DNA of 64,000 nucleotides, taken from contig CM065185.1 in NCBI GenBank assembly GCA_033026295.1, forward strand, positions 3,162,001-3,226,000, written 5' to 3'. Below, one piece after another: positions 36,734 to 48,560 of this stretch (the stretch's first letter is position 1; each line of letters opens with the position of its first letter). Under the pieces are notes generated by a model that saw nothing but the letters and a program-made list of their open reading frames with translations, was not told where the DNA came from and did not search any database. This stretch comes from Channa striata (lineage: Eukaryota; Chordata; Actinopteri; Anabantiformes; Channidae). Position numbers and translations under genes: made by a program.

Positions 36734-38128
36734 CAGGAAACACCACAGCCTGTCAATCTCTGCCCTCCTCAACAACCACATCACTCAGACTCAGGCAGAT
36801 CCTCCCACATGCGCCCTTCTTGTCTCTGCCCCAAGGGGACGCCTCAGAGTCTCACTGTGGAAACCTTCATCTAATCCCATGTCTGCTCTTATCTCCTAGT
36901 GACTGGCTGCCTTCTGAGTGCCATCAGGAAAAAAAACAAACACTTAATATCCCAGGAGCACTGTGTCTCACAAAACCCACACCAGAAAGTGTACAAAGCA
37001 TCCTAAGTTGATAATATAGGGGACAAAATGCTAAGAGGAATGAACTCTGGTCTTTTTTTTGAAACCAACAAAGTTTTAAAATTTGGGAAAGTGCTTATTT
37101 TAAAACCAGAAAATGTTAGTTTTTTTGTTTCTTAAAGGTCTTTTGTGGTAACACACAAAAGTGAAAAGATTTTGTCCTCGTATTGTTGCTATGCAGGCAG
37201 TTTCTGGTGGGAGAAAGGACTGTGATTCTCTTTTCTTACTGAATGAAGTGCCTTGTGTGAATGTTGTTTATATGGGGAGATATTTTGTACATGGCATATT
37301 TCCAGAGTACTTCAATCTTTTCACACACAATATGCTTTAAAGTGGACACAGAAGTATCTTTATATACAAGTTGTACTTTTATCTTTTTTGTTTTGGGGAT
37401 CATCAAACGCTGGCTGATAAGTTTCCATAGTATTCTATTTTCCACCATTATTATAGTGCCATTATATAGATGTGACTGTTTTTCTTTCTGCTTTAATTTT
37501 ATGTAGAAATAGAAAATTTGTTCCAAGCAAAGAAGTACATTTGCAATTGTGAACCTTCGGCCTGGCCTGCAAGTACCCTAGTTCTTTGCAATTTATTTTA
37601 TTTTTATCCAAAAGCTCAAATAGAATTGTGCCATTTATTTTTCTGACTTGCTCACACTACCCTCCACATCCCATTTTATTATTTGCCAAATAAGTGAATT
37701 ACGTTTTAACAGGCTTCATATCTTTAACAGTTCAACTATAACAGTTAAACAGTTAGTAAGTATTGCATAATAGGTCTTATTCTTTTGACAGAGATGTCAG
37801 TTTCATTTGTATATCTTTTTCGATGTTGTGAGGTCTATGTCATGTCAGGCTTATCAACTTTTAGCCCTCCTTTTTGTTTCTCTGGGCACACTGTTGAGTT
37901 GTGCAGCTCTACTCTTTCTCCACAGTTGTAAAAGTAGTTGTTTATAATGGTCTGGGTTCTCTCAGTAAATGGGTCAAGTGCCATGCTTTATTTTTTCATA
38001 AGATTAAAGTCTTTAGGGATTATATGATGGCATCAGATTGAGTCTGGACACTGTTCAAATCACACCATTCTCTTCTGATTGACTCGTCTAGTTCTGGTGT
38101 AAAAGCAGTAGAGAAAAACGTAGAGACA

Positions 38129-38132
<4 letters not shown>

Positions 38133-38164
<32 letters not shown>
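38133..38164. repeat. Poly(T) run of 32
   Basis: Uninterrupted T run in the probable ctdspl 3' UTR. Confidence 0.95.
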
Positions 38165-38169
<5 letters not shown>

Positions 38170-39647
38170 CCTCTTCACCTCAGTGCCTACGTTTGAGAGG
38201 AGCCACGCAAACTGAATGCTGCAACATTAGCTACCATGGCAATAAACTTTTAGGGGGGAGTTTCCATCCCTAGTATTTGTTTAGAGCCCTAATGAGGCTA
38301 GCTGGTAATTGTAAGACTGGCCTGGTTATCACAGTGGCTTTCAGTGTGGAGCAAACCTTGAAACATGTTTTTATTATTATTTTTTTGTTTTATTGATTTT
38401 GTTCTAAACTGGGATAAACGCCGACAAATTAGTTCCTTACTCACTTAAATTATTAAAATGTCAAAATAATGTTTTCTTTTTTCCCAAATGAATGTTGCTT
38501 GGTCTATTTGAGCAGCAACAGCCAAACAACCTTGTATCGTGAACTACATTGCCATAGCTGTGGGCTTTTGTTGTGGAAGGAAGTAAGAAAGGAAACCTTC
38601 CAAACCTACAGATGGGTGCTCAGTCCTGGCCCATCCAGACAGCCCTCCAGATGTTAGGGGTCAGCTCTAAACATAACACTACTGGGGCACTGCAAAAAGG
38701 ACTGTGAAGAACCTCATCATGGCATTGATGCCTTACTGCCTGTGGAGGCACAAAGCAATGTTTTTTAATTCCAACATTACATATAAACGTATTAGCTTTG
38801 TCTGATTATTTTCTTACGGAGTGTGAACACGACTCAGCCATATATGTAGACCATATATGTTCAAGAGAATTAACATTGGGACAAAAAGATGGAGCAATGA
38901 AGTATGAAAAGGGATTGTACGCCCCAACAAACCTCATTTGCTTTATTGCTTGGTTTATGATGTTGTATTGAAAAGGCCGACACTACTTCATAATTTCCAA
39001 CATTTTCTTTTCCAGTTGAAAGGCTGCTGCTCCGTCAGGCAAATAAACTTCTGCATAAGCATTTGTGTTGGTGATGAGTGTTCTGCTCATAGTGATGGTT
39101 TCAGTGCAATGTCCTTTTCTAAGAGGCGTTTGGTTGACTCTTCTCAACCTCTGAATGAGTACCTTTCTCTGAAAATGTTTGTATCATTGTGATATTTTTC
39201 TACCTATCTTTTGTCAGTATTTGTTTTAAAAGTTGCATATTACCCATTGTATCCAAGTTGTCCCTCTCCTTTCATATGTGTAGTGTCCCTCTCTCTCGCC
39301 TTTGGTAAGAATCCTCAGTCAGGTCTCGTCTTTCCTATCAGGGGACGTGTGTGTGCGTGCGTGCTTTTTTTGCATGTGTGTGCACAGGTATTTTGTTTGT
39401 GCTTCTTCACAGTTTTTCTTTAGTATCACCTCACTCATAATCACACATTAATATTTTTTTATTGATGTAACACCAAAGTTCTACAACACTTGATTTAAAG
39501 TCACTGTGCTTTTTTATTTTTTGGGTCAGGTTCTTCACTTTTTTTTTCTTTTTTTTCACTTGTTCTTGTTGGCAGCACGTTGTCATCCCGAGCTTCAGTT
39601 TTTTTTCCTTTCCATAATAAATGCTTAATTGAAAAAAAATTGTCATG

Positions 39648-39649
<2 letters not shown>

Positions 39650-39680
<31 letters not shown>
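39650..39680. repeat. Poly(T) run of about 31
   Basis: Uninterrupted T run about 30 bp after an AATAAA in the probable ctdspl 3' UTR. Confidence 0.95.
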
Positions 39681-39681
<1 letters not shown>

Positions 39682-39880
39682 TCTAAATTGGTACATGAAT
39701 TAAGGCCAAAGATCATCATTTCAGACTTGTCACTTGCCTCTTTGTACCTGACATGATTTAACTCCACAAGTCATGAGAGAGAATGTTACTTTTTTTTTCT
39801 GTTCATAAATTTTACAGTGGAATTTTTTTTCCAACTTTTTCCTTACTGATATGTCACAATAAAGCACATTTTTATGGAGA

Positions 39881-41282
39881 AATGTTGCTTGTCTTCTCTC
39901 AACAGACTAATGGCAAGCCAGCAATAATTGTATTTTGCTCTTGCAGAAACAAACCAATTGACAACACTGTGCTCAGTATTTCAAAAACAAACATGGTAAG
40001 TAAGTGATTTGAAGTTATGTTTCTTGCATCTAGTTCAGTGTTCACTTTCCTTTAGCTTGTTTTGTTTGACAGACCCGTCATCTTAGCTGCTAAATGTTTT
40101 CACCATCCTTGTAGCTTGTCTTCATTTGGTGTTAGGCAGGTGATTTAAGTTAGTGGGTTTTCAGAGCTTTTCTTTTAACATTGCTTTTTTTTTTTACCAA
40201 CCTGCTGCTGTTAAAAATTAAGCAGTGACCAGTGAAATTTATTTTCTTTAAAGTTACAATACAGTAACAGCCAAGTTGCATACTGTAGCTTTAAGTAAAC
40301 TGCGTAACAAAGTAACTTAAAAAAGGCTTTAATGTTATTTGACAGTAAGTTAATCCACAGGCTCTGTATTTATTACTCCTGACCTCCTTTTATTGGCAGT
40401 GTAAAGAAGGGTGTGTCCATCCAAGGTTCACTAGGTAATGGTTCTCATTTGTGGCCAAGCCTCAAACCGGTTCCTTCTTTTGTTGTTTGCATAATATAAA
40501 GTGGTTCAAATGGTACTTAAATTTCATTCTGTAAGCACTGTGGGCCAATGAGCTGAATTTATCACCTACAACAAACAGGCTGAGTTCTATGCATCTCAAT
40601 AACTTCGTAGTGGATGCAACTATAGCTTGAGCATTATACATTGGAGCAAACATAAGTTTACTAAATGTTTCATAGAACCACAGATGCAAGCATTTAATGT
40701 TTAAAAACATCTTTATTTACAAAAAGTGATGTTACTTCAAAGATGATCATATTTGCTGACAAAACATTTTTATGCTGCTTTATGTTGCTGTAGAGGTCAA
40801 AAGAACTAATTTGAATAAAATTATGTAAATAGGAAAATAGATGAAGTGACCAGAAATAAGTGGGAAAATCACACCCAATCTAAGGTAATCTCAAACTCAA
40901 CAACTGAACATTAGTGCAACCCATAAAAATAAAAACAAAAATCTGTGTAATAGTTTCTGTAATGCGATTCGTATGAAGTATTACAAAATCTCACCTATTG
41001 TGTAGGTGCAGTATTGTCATTCAAATATTCACTTCCCAGTACAAAGAATTTATAGCTGCAGAGGAAGATCTTTAGTTTAAACTGATATTGTCGTCCCTTA
41101 AAATTTTGGTCTTTAGCCGACTGGCAGAGTGAGCTGCTTAAACTACTGGAATATAGCTAATAATTTAATCATATAATAAAAAACAGTGGAGCAAAAAAAT
41201 AGTTATTAATACACAAAAAAAAAAACAACACGGTTGTGTAATGGAGGTCCTAGTGCAGACACACATGCCAGTCAGTGAATTC
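39881..41282. other. Convergent gap: end of ctdspl and plcd1 3' UTR
   Basis: No coding gene. A minus-strand AATAAA (TTTATT at 40712-40717) could end plcd1 transcripts after a 3' UTR of about 0.6 kb. Nothing else is recognised. Confidence 0.45.
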
Positions 41283-44200
41283 TTACTCCGCATCAAGAAC
41301 CATGATGTGTACAAAGAGTCGAGCTGAGGGGAGAAGGTCTCCATTCTTACTGAGCAGAGGCACATGTCTGTATCCTGTGTGGGAGCACAAATCAGCTGAG
41401 TGAGTGATCACAGAAAGAAAATATGAAGAGCTCTTTGTTCCACATCTCAATTGAGTTCTCTGTACTCGATAAAGAGAGGAGAGTTCCTCTTTGTTCATGG
41501 AGGTTTTGCATCATTTGGGAACAATGAGAAATCATGACCTGTAAGATCCATAGCCTGCAGCAGCACTTACCCATTTGCAAGCTGTTGAAGGGAAGTGTGT
41601 ACTGTCCAACAAACTCATTGACAGACGTGGAGTCGTAGTCTTCCACAACGAAGCGCACCAGTGCCAAGTCCGGCACATACAAGTCAAACTGAAAGTTTTC
41701 ATTCCATGCAGGGTTAAAACCTACAACAGACACAGCACCAGTAACTTCATGTGTCAATTATTTTATATTTCAGATGAAAAAAAAGTGAAATTCTGAACTG
41801 TGTAGAAGCCGATTGGGCAGCAGTTTCAGCTCTGGATCTCTACAGAGAAAGTCTCTGGAAGTTTGTCGCGCCTTGGTTTGAACAGTTTATCATCTTCAGG
41901 TCTCTCCACAGATGTGGTGTATAGTTGAAGTCTGGGGTTTAGCGGAGTTGCAAGCTACTACAGTGTTACTGTACCTTGGTTTTATGCTTTGGATCACTGT
42001 CCTACTGAAAGGTTAAGCATCACCCCATCACCTGGCGAGAATTTAAAACTCTTCTTCTTACCTATAAAGCTCTAAACATTTAGGTTTTCCGTAAATGTTT
42101 GTGTAGTCTTGACTTTATTATGTAAAGTGCCTTGAGATGACTGTTCCAAAAAAACATTTTCACAGTAGGACAGAGGTGTTACTGTTAGTTATTATCTTTG
42201 CCCCATCTCCTTCAAATTTGAATAATTTTAAAGCTGAGCATGTACCTCGCTACAGTGACCCAGTCCTGACTGTCACATTCTATTACTGAGGCAATTTAAC
42301 ACTCAAAGCTTTATATTCTTTTGATGATCTACGCCTCAACGTAAAATTTTTAATCCTGACATGCCTGCTTGTTTTGTTTGCCTTTCTAAACTTCTAATCA
42401 ATAAGTTCACATGAGGTGGACTCCACTCACATCGCAATGATAATTACTGCAATTACAATGCATTTCAGCCACCTCCAGAGCATGAATAAATGTGCTGTGC
42501 GCACGTTAAAGTCAGATTTACAGATTAAACAGAGCAGGTTGAGTTTCGTGCTGAAGCCCCACTATGTGAGATCTAGTTTTTATGTAACTAAATTCCCATT
42601 AACACCGATAATGAAAATGTTATATTAAGAAAACATCACCAATATTTGCTCACTGTAAAATTATTTGCAAAAATGAAACCGTACCATTATTTTCAATAAC
42701 ATTGGTCTCTTTCACAGCAACATCTGCTGGCACACCATCAATCTCCACTTTAACCAGCGGGTCCACTATGGAGGTTTTCTTCTGGTTCACTTTGGGAAGC
42801 TGCTGCGCTGATATAATCTGATGACATACAAAAAAAAAAAAACATGTACAATATGAACACTTTACTGAAGAGCTGGAAGTGTGATTTCTGCCAGTGTGTG
42901 TTTGTACTAAAATCATCACCATGACATGGAGAATCTTGTGCTTCAGCCAGTCCCCGCGGGACAGTGTGATGGGGTCAAATTCTGTTGCCGTGTCCCTCAT
43001 GTAGGACGGTTTCAGTACGTAGCCACTCTTCCCATTGACCAGGAATCGGCCTTGGTTCAAATTCATGGCTGTGCAGGCCGTCTGGAAGTTCAGAGCCACT
43101 GGAACAACAACCGAGAGAAATCAGAGACTTCACTGTCTCACATGTTAAAACAACAAGACTGTTGTGAGTGGGTCAATATACTGTACCAATTTGAAAGCCA
43201 GCATTCCAAAGGGGCAATGGATTGTAATTAGATGAGTCGGTTCTGTACCCAGCTGGATAGATGCGGGTCAGCTTTTCCACGCTATGACGGACGCAGGCAT
43301 TAGCTGCAGAAGTAGTAATTTAGATAGTAAGAGGTGTTATCACACAGGAGGGTGCATCATTTTGGACATGATGAGAATGGAAAAACATTTACATTCAAAC
43401 AATGGCATTATGTATTTTCTAGATCTAAATACTTTAAATACTAATAAAATACTTGATGTAAAGTCTTGGCTACAACAAAGTTCTGTTTAATTTGTGCTTG
43501 CATGGTTGTTCCCAGTTTAGGCCTACTTCACAAAGCCAGAAAGCAATTGTACAGCAAAGCCTTTTCAAAAGTTTTTTAGAAGAGCCAAAAAGAACTAAAT
43601 TGGAACAGAACTCTTCAATCTTACAGCTCGAAGTCCTCCTCACCTGACTCTTCTGCCAGCTTTATGGCATCTCCTTCCTTCAAAGATGACATCTCATAGA
43701 AGCTCTGGTTTTTCCTGGCATGCTCAAAGCCTTGGAAGTGGACACTCTTGCAGTAGATCACCATGTCCGATAACTCCTTCGCTAGTTTTAGCTTCTTTTT
43801 CTTCTGTAAATTAAGCAGAATGCAAAGCTAAGTAAAAACACCATAGTGTGTTAAGGTATCGTCTCTGCTTTGATGCCCCCCTCACCTTGCTTTTCTCCTC
43901 CTCCTTCTGTTCGTTTTCACCTATAGACTCCTCCTCCTCCTCCGTCACATCAGTGTCATCGTCTTCTGCTGCCTCCAGTTTGTTTAACCTCTTCCCTTTG
44001 ATCAGGAATTTGCCCTTTAGCTCCTGCAGTGTGTGAACACACACACACAACAGTTTAGCTATGTGAGTGACTGGTTTTACTTGAAGGCCATCTTTAATAA
44101 TAATGATGTACTGCACAGGCAGTGTAGATATGGACCTCAGGAGATGGAAAGTTTGTTGGTATGCCTTCGCCCAAGGGAGAAGTTATGAGTGCACTGCCCA

Positions 44201-47200
44201 GGATGGAGCTCAAGTGATGGGCCATGACCGCCTGCTGCTTTACACTGCAGTGGTTCTCCAAGGAGAGGATCACTGGGTAATCGGACGTCTGGGGACAACC
44301 AGACAGAGACTCGGATCAGGAAAACCTAAAGCATTAGCGGACGTTGTGTGGTGTCTGAATACTGAACACACCTTGAAGGCATATTCCTTGATGGCTTTGA
44401 TCACATCTTTGAAGAGGATCTTAGAGGTAAGCGTGTAGCCGTGGTAGATCACTGGCTCGTCATCTGATCCGTCCCAGCAGTCCAGCTCTACACAGCGGCA
44501 GCCCTTCATCAAAGCCCTAAATGAGCCACAAGTTGGAGAACTGAATGCACTCCTGGGCATTTAGGTGTCAGATGGCTGACAGAACCAGTAACTTGTTGAT
44601 ATAATGCATTTTCTGACAGATTTGTATCAGTGCTTCAAGAACAGACACAATGCAGGACATTCAATTAACAAAATACCAAATACTATATTTCCCTGCTGTT
44701 ACATCGCACACATCAACTGAAAAATAGGCTAAAAAAAAAAATCATACTGAGATATAGATGAAGACGAGAAGCTGGATAAATATCTGCAGACTGGTTTGAT
44801 ATTATCTGTGTATAACAGCTGTAACTGCCAATTTCCAGTCTTGAAAGACAAAGTCCTGAAAGCTGTCACCTGACATAAGCCTCTGTGCTGCTGGGCCCTT
44901 TCAGCTGATCCTCCATGAGGTACGTGTTGTGCGAGGAGGAGATGAAGTAGTGGCTGAGTGGCTGGCTCATGTCCTGGTACACCTCTTTGTGCTCTGGATT
45001 AAGAATCAAGGTGTCTGGCTGCTGCAGGTACATGAGGAGTCCGTCTTTGGTCAACATCTTCTTCTCTTTGGCTGAGGGTGCACATAGACAATAAGGAAGC
45101 TGATGTGACAGCGGTTTTATGTCCTACCAGCTACTTAGCAGCAGTGTGTCATGAGGTACTGACCATTTTCATCTGGCTCATACGTCTCGATGATTTTGTG
45201 CACAGCATCCAGTGTAGCTTTCTCTCTCTGCTCTTTCACCAGGAAGGTCAGCAAGTTTTCAGGGCTTATAAAGCCTGTAGTTTTAGAGTACTCTCCATAG
45301 ATCACGTCGATTTCCTCCCGATGGGTCAACAGCTTATAGAAATGTTCAATCTCCTTTCCATCTAGGTATCCAGATTCAGATTTGTCGCATTCCTGTACAA
45401 CAATGGAAATTTAAGGTTAAAAGCAGTCCAAAAACCAAGCAATGGATATCCACAAATGATTTTTAACATTGGAAACCATGAAAAATCTGTGCATCACCTT
45501 AAAGAGCATTTCTGTGTAGTGGTCATCTACATCAATGTTGATCATACTGAAGAAGTCCTTAACCTCAGACTGAGTTAGTTTATCATCTTTGTTCTTGTCT
45601 GCTTTTGTCAGACAGCTGAAGATCCAACTGAGAGGTTTGCAATGTAAGGAAGGAGTTGATAGAATCTGTGCGTGCACTCTCACAAAGACAAGACGAAGAC
45701 CGGCATCAATTACATTACCAGCGTACAGCAAAACTAGCACAGCCCCTTAATTAGTTCAGGCTAACATGCTGATATCAGGTTAATTTAATTCTTAGAAAGG
45801 AATTTGAGGGTTGATTTGTTAAACCTTTGTGTTACGCCACGTCCTGACTTTTGCCAGGTTCATTACTGTCAGATGTTTTCAGTCACGCGTTTAATGTTGA
45901 TGTATGTAGGTTTCGAATCATAGGCACGGACCAATTTATTAAGTGCAATTGACTTGCCGTCTTGAACTTTTTAAAATGTTGTTTTAAGTTTACATATGAA
46001 ATTTTTGCAGACCTTTGTTAGGTCTTTACATCCTGTAATGGACTTTCTTCTTTTGTATCCATGGAGTGATCCTTTTTCAGCTTGTCAATCATTTGTTCGT
46101 GTTCTATTCAATCAGGTTCAAGCGAGTGGAATGAAATTGTGATCACTATATCAACAGTTTTTCTTTTTCAGTTTAGGAGGGTGAACCTATTGTTCCTGAA
46201 AATAGTTTCATGTCTTGTTTGTGCTTAAGGACGTGTTGCTACGACAACAGACTTGGAAAGGGGCCCAGTTTAGCTTTTAACCCTTTAGGAAGCGTCAGCC
46301 CTCTGATGACAGTTGACACATTTACACAAACTATAGAGTGTAACATCTAGCACCACACACAGGATACTGCTCTGTCTTCTGCTGGCTGTTGAGGTTGTTT
46401 ATGTTGGAGATCATCTTCTCCAGGCTGCTGACCCACTGTTTGGCCTCCTCCTCGGAACTGGCCATGAGGTCCAGATCCTTGTGCCGGTCCTTGAAGATGA
46501 TGGAGAAGCAGCGGCTCTCCTCCTGCTCATCTGTGTACTTCCTTAAGCCCTCTGACTGACGCCCTTTTCGCACCTCTGAGATGTCTTCCAGTGAAACTGA
46601 AGATGGGTGTTATTTCAAAGTGTTTTACTTAAGACATTTTCAGGGTGTCTAGTAACAAAACTAACAAACAGCACACATGGCAACAGCATCACCGGATTCC
46701 AGTAGTTACACTAATGAGAAATGTTTGTGGAAAATATAGTCGGATTATGCATTAAAAACAACTCATGTACACTCTGCACTCACAGGTCTGGTTGGAGGGG
46801 AAGGTTTTCTTCGACTGGTGCCACATGGTCTTGCAGTCTGCCTGGAGTCTGAAATAACGGGGCTTTATCCAGGATGTGGAGCGGACTTTGAGTAGCTCCC
46901 CCCCTTGCAGGAGAAACTGGAGTTCAGGATCGCCCTCCATCCCTGAGAAACAATAAGACTTTTATGGACTGAATGCTATATTTCTGCAATCCTACAAATG
47001 CCAGTCCAGTCATACCTTAAACTCTGATCTCTTTCCTCTTCCTCAACCTGCACTCATCTCATCAGAAAACTGCATGTTAAAAGTGACTGCCCAAACCCAC
47101 AAGCCAAGTCGACAACTCAGATAACCCTTTAATGGCTTTACACGTTCAACAGAAGTCGAGATCTACGCAAAGGACGCTCTGATCACCATTTGATGACCAT

Positions 47201-47352
47201 TAGGTCACGTCTGCTACCCGATATCGTTCGAAAAAAGCGCAGTGCAGCCTACCTAGCAGCTTTGAGTTCACTTCTATCACCTTCTGGCTTCTGGCATAGC
47301 AGAGGGACTCCTCCGACCTGCTGAGTTTGGCCTGTCTTTGCAGGCATTTCAT
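41283..47352 (-). CDS. plcd1: Phosphoinositide phospholipase C delta 1
   Basis: Calcium-activated enzyme that cleaves PIP2 to IP3 and diacylglycerol at the plasma membrane. Coding exons in transcript order: 47352-47253, 46942-46784, 46596-46368, 45627-45498, 45392-45164, 45071-44870, 44516-44372, 44288-44136, 44023-43886, 43803-43644, 43303-43187, 43098-42920, 42817-42685, 41720-41571, 41374-41283 (stop TAA). They total 2316 nt, 771 residues (human long form 777). Domains: PH (about 38-150, LLKVRSTSWIKPRYF); EF hands, first loop Asp173-Glu184; X box with catalytic His330 and His375 and metal ligands Asn331, Glu360, Asp362 and Glu409; an acidic X/Y linker (DDDTDVTEEEEE); Y box; C2. Every catalytic residue known from rat PLC-delta1 is present, at a constant offset of 19. 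The N-terminus MKCLQRQAKLSRSEESL resembles the longer human isoform. The paralogue (a or b) is undecided. Confidence 0.95.
41840..42160. mobile_element. Transposon fragments in a plcd1 intron
   Basis: 41860-42020 resembles the 5' part of a Tc1-like transposon in antisense (CTCCACAGATGTGGTGTATA, TTATGCTTTGGATCACTGTC). It is followed by a piece resembling a LINE 3' end (AAAGTGCCTTGAGATGACTG at about 42124). Both are too decayed to code. Confidence 0.55.
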
Positions 47353-47513
47353 GGTGCCTCCGGGTGCTCAAACACTACCACACTGTGTTCACAAGGCGTC
47401 GGGACCGAGCAGTGTGTGGACGGGGCGTCAACCTGCCGCACTCAAAGTTCACTGCTCAGCGGCGTCACGGCTCCTTCCAGCCGGAGGACTGACAGTCTGA
47501 CACGTAGCGGAGT

Positions 47514-47516
<3 letters not shown>

Positions 47517-47583
<67 letters not shown>
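47517..47583. repeat. (CA)n microsatellite
   Basis: About 33 CA units with one CT interruption, 165 bp upstream of the plcd1 ATG. Confidence 0.97.
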
Positions 47584-47589
<6 letters not shown>

Positions 47590-47879
47590 TCCAAGCCCGC
47601 TGCCTGCCTCGTACAGCAGGTAACAGTAAAGTGCTTAAATTGTATATTTAGGGAAAACGAGTTGAACATTCGAACACAAATATTTGTGAATATTGAAACA
47701 CGTCATGTTAACATCATGACAGGTCGCTTTAGCTGAGAGCCGACGACACGATGGCATTTTGCCAGACGCCCCTTCAACCACAAGGAAATAACCAAACGGT
47801 TTATGGTGGCGAGGCAAATAAAAGGATTGAGTCATTAACTATAAATGACAGATTTACTTGTCGGGGTTTATTAAAAACT

Positions 47880-48560
47880 ACCTGTATTTTTGCTCCATCT
47901 AGTGGCGTTAACGCGACGCTCCAGGGCGCTGTGATTTACCGTGCGGGCTTTTACTCAGTCGTTTCAGAGATAAAAGCCCAAACGACAGGCTCCGAGTTTC
48001 CCCAGCAGGGCGCGTTCCCCGTCGGCTTCAAAGAGCCGCGCGCTGTTGGATTTGGCAACGCTTGTTTTTGTGTGCGACGAAGTGCTGGATGAAAGCGCCA
48101 CACCTTTAGGAAGCGCTTCAACGTGTGGAAGGGAGCTTTTCCCCGAACACATTAAACATCCACAGGAAGTCAAAGAAAAAAAAGAGGAACGAAACGCTCA
48201 TTGGAATGATTAAAAAGTTTGCCCAGTTTACTCACGTGGCCATTCGTCTTAGAAAATGACCAAAAGAGTTACAAAAATGCAAAGTGCGCTTAAAGCCCGT
48301 TGAAAGCGAAAAATCCAAAACGCGTTTTACCATTATTCTTCTTGACGATCCCGTTGCTTTCCATTCTCTCTGCAGTTATCCTCTCGTTGACGCGGTTAAT
48401 TCTCGTTTTTCCTCGTTTCTCTCACTTCATGCAGCGCTTCTTCTAAAGTTGCTCCGTCGTTTCCATGTGCGCACACACAGACAAGAAAGCGCCTCTGACT
48501 CACCACGCAAAGTCGACGACACAGGTGGGTTTGTGGCAGTCTGGTTGATGTCAGCCGGTT
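47880..48560. promoter_or_regulatory. CpG-enriched segment upstream of plcd1
   Basis: CG dinucleotides are markedly more frequent than in the AT-rich surroundings (AACGCGACGCTCC, AGCCGCGCGCTG, ACGCGG and others). With the candidate first exon at 48331-48364 this suggests a second plcd1 promoter. I judged this by eye and did not compute it. Confidence 0.4.
48331..48364 (-). CDS. plcd1: Candidate alternative first coding exon of plcd1
   Basis: On the minus strand an ATG in good context (A at -3, G at +4) opens MESNGIVKKNN and stops in phase 1 at a donor GTAAAA. That is exactly the phase needed to join plcd1 exon 2 at 46942. Using it in place of exon 1 would give 749 residues, close to the shorter human PLCD1 (756). 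It lies in a CG-richer segment. Mammalian PLCD1 also has two alternative N-termini. No transcript evidence is available here. Confidence 0.5.

Larger units (their letters stand above)
36734..39880 (+). other. ctdspl 3' UTR (probable)
   Basis: About 3.1 kb of AT-rich sequence without genes follows the stop codon. AATAAA signals lie at 38241-38246, 39042-39047, 39616-39621 and 39858-39863. Two long T runs are at 38133-38164 and 39650-39680. By eye I saw no 8-mer match to the miR-26 seed (TACTTGAA). The end point is a guess from the last signal. Confidence 0.5.

Noticed and set aside
47338..47736. 132-codon frame across the (CA)n repeat
   Set aside because: Antisense to plcd1 exon 1 and mostly Thr-His from the microsatellite.
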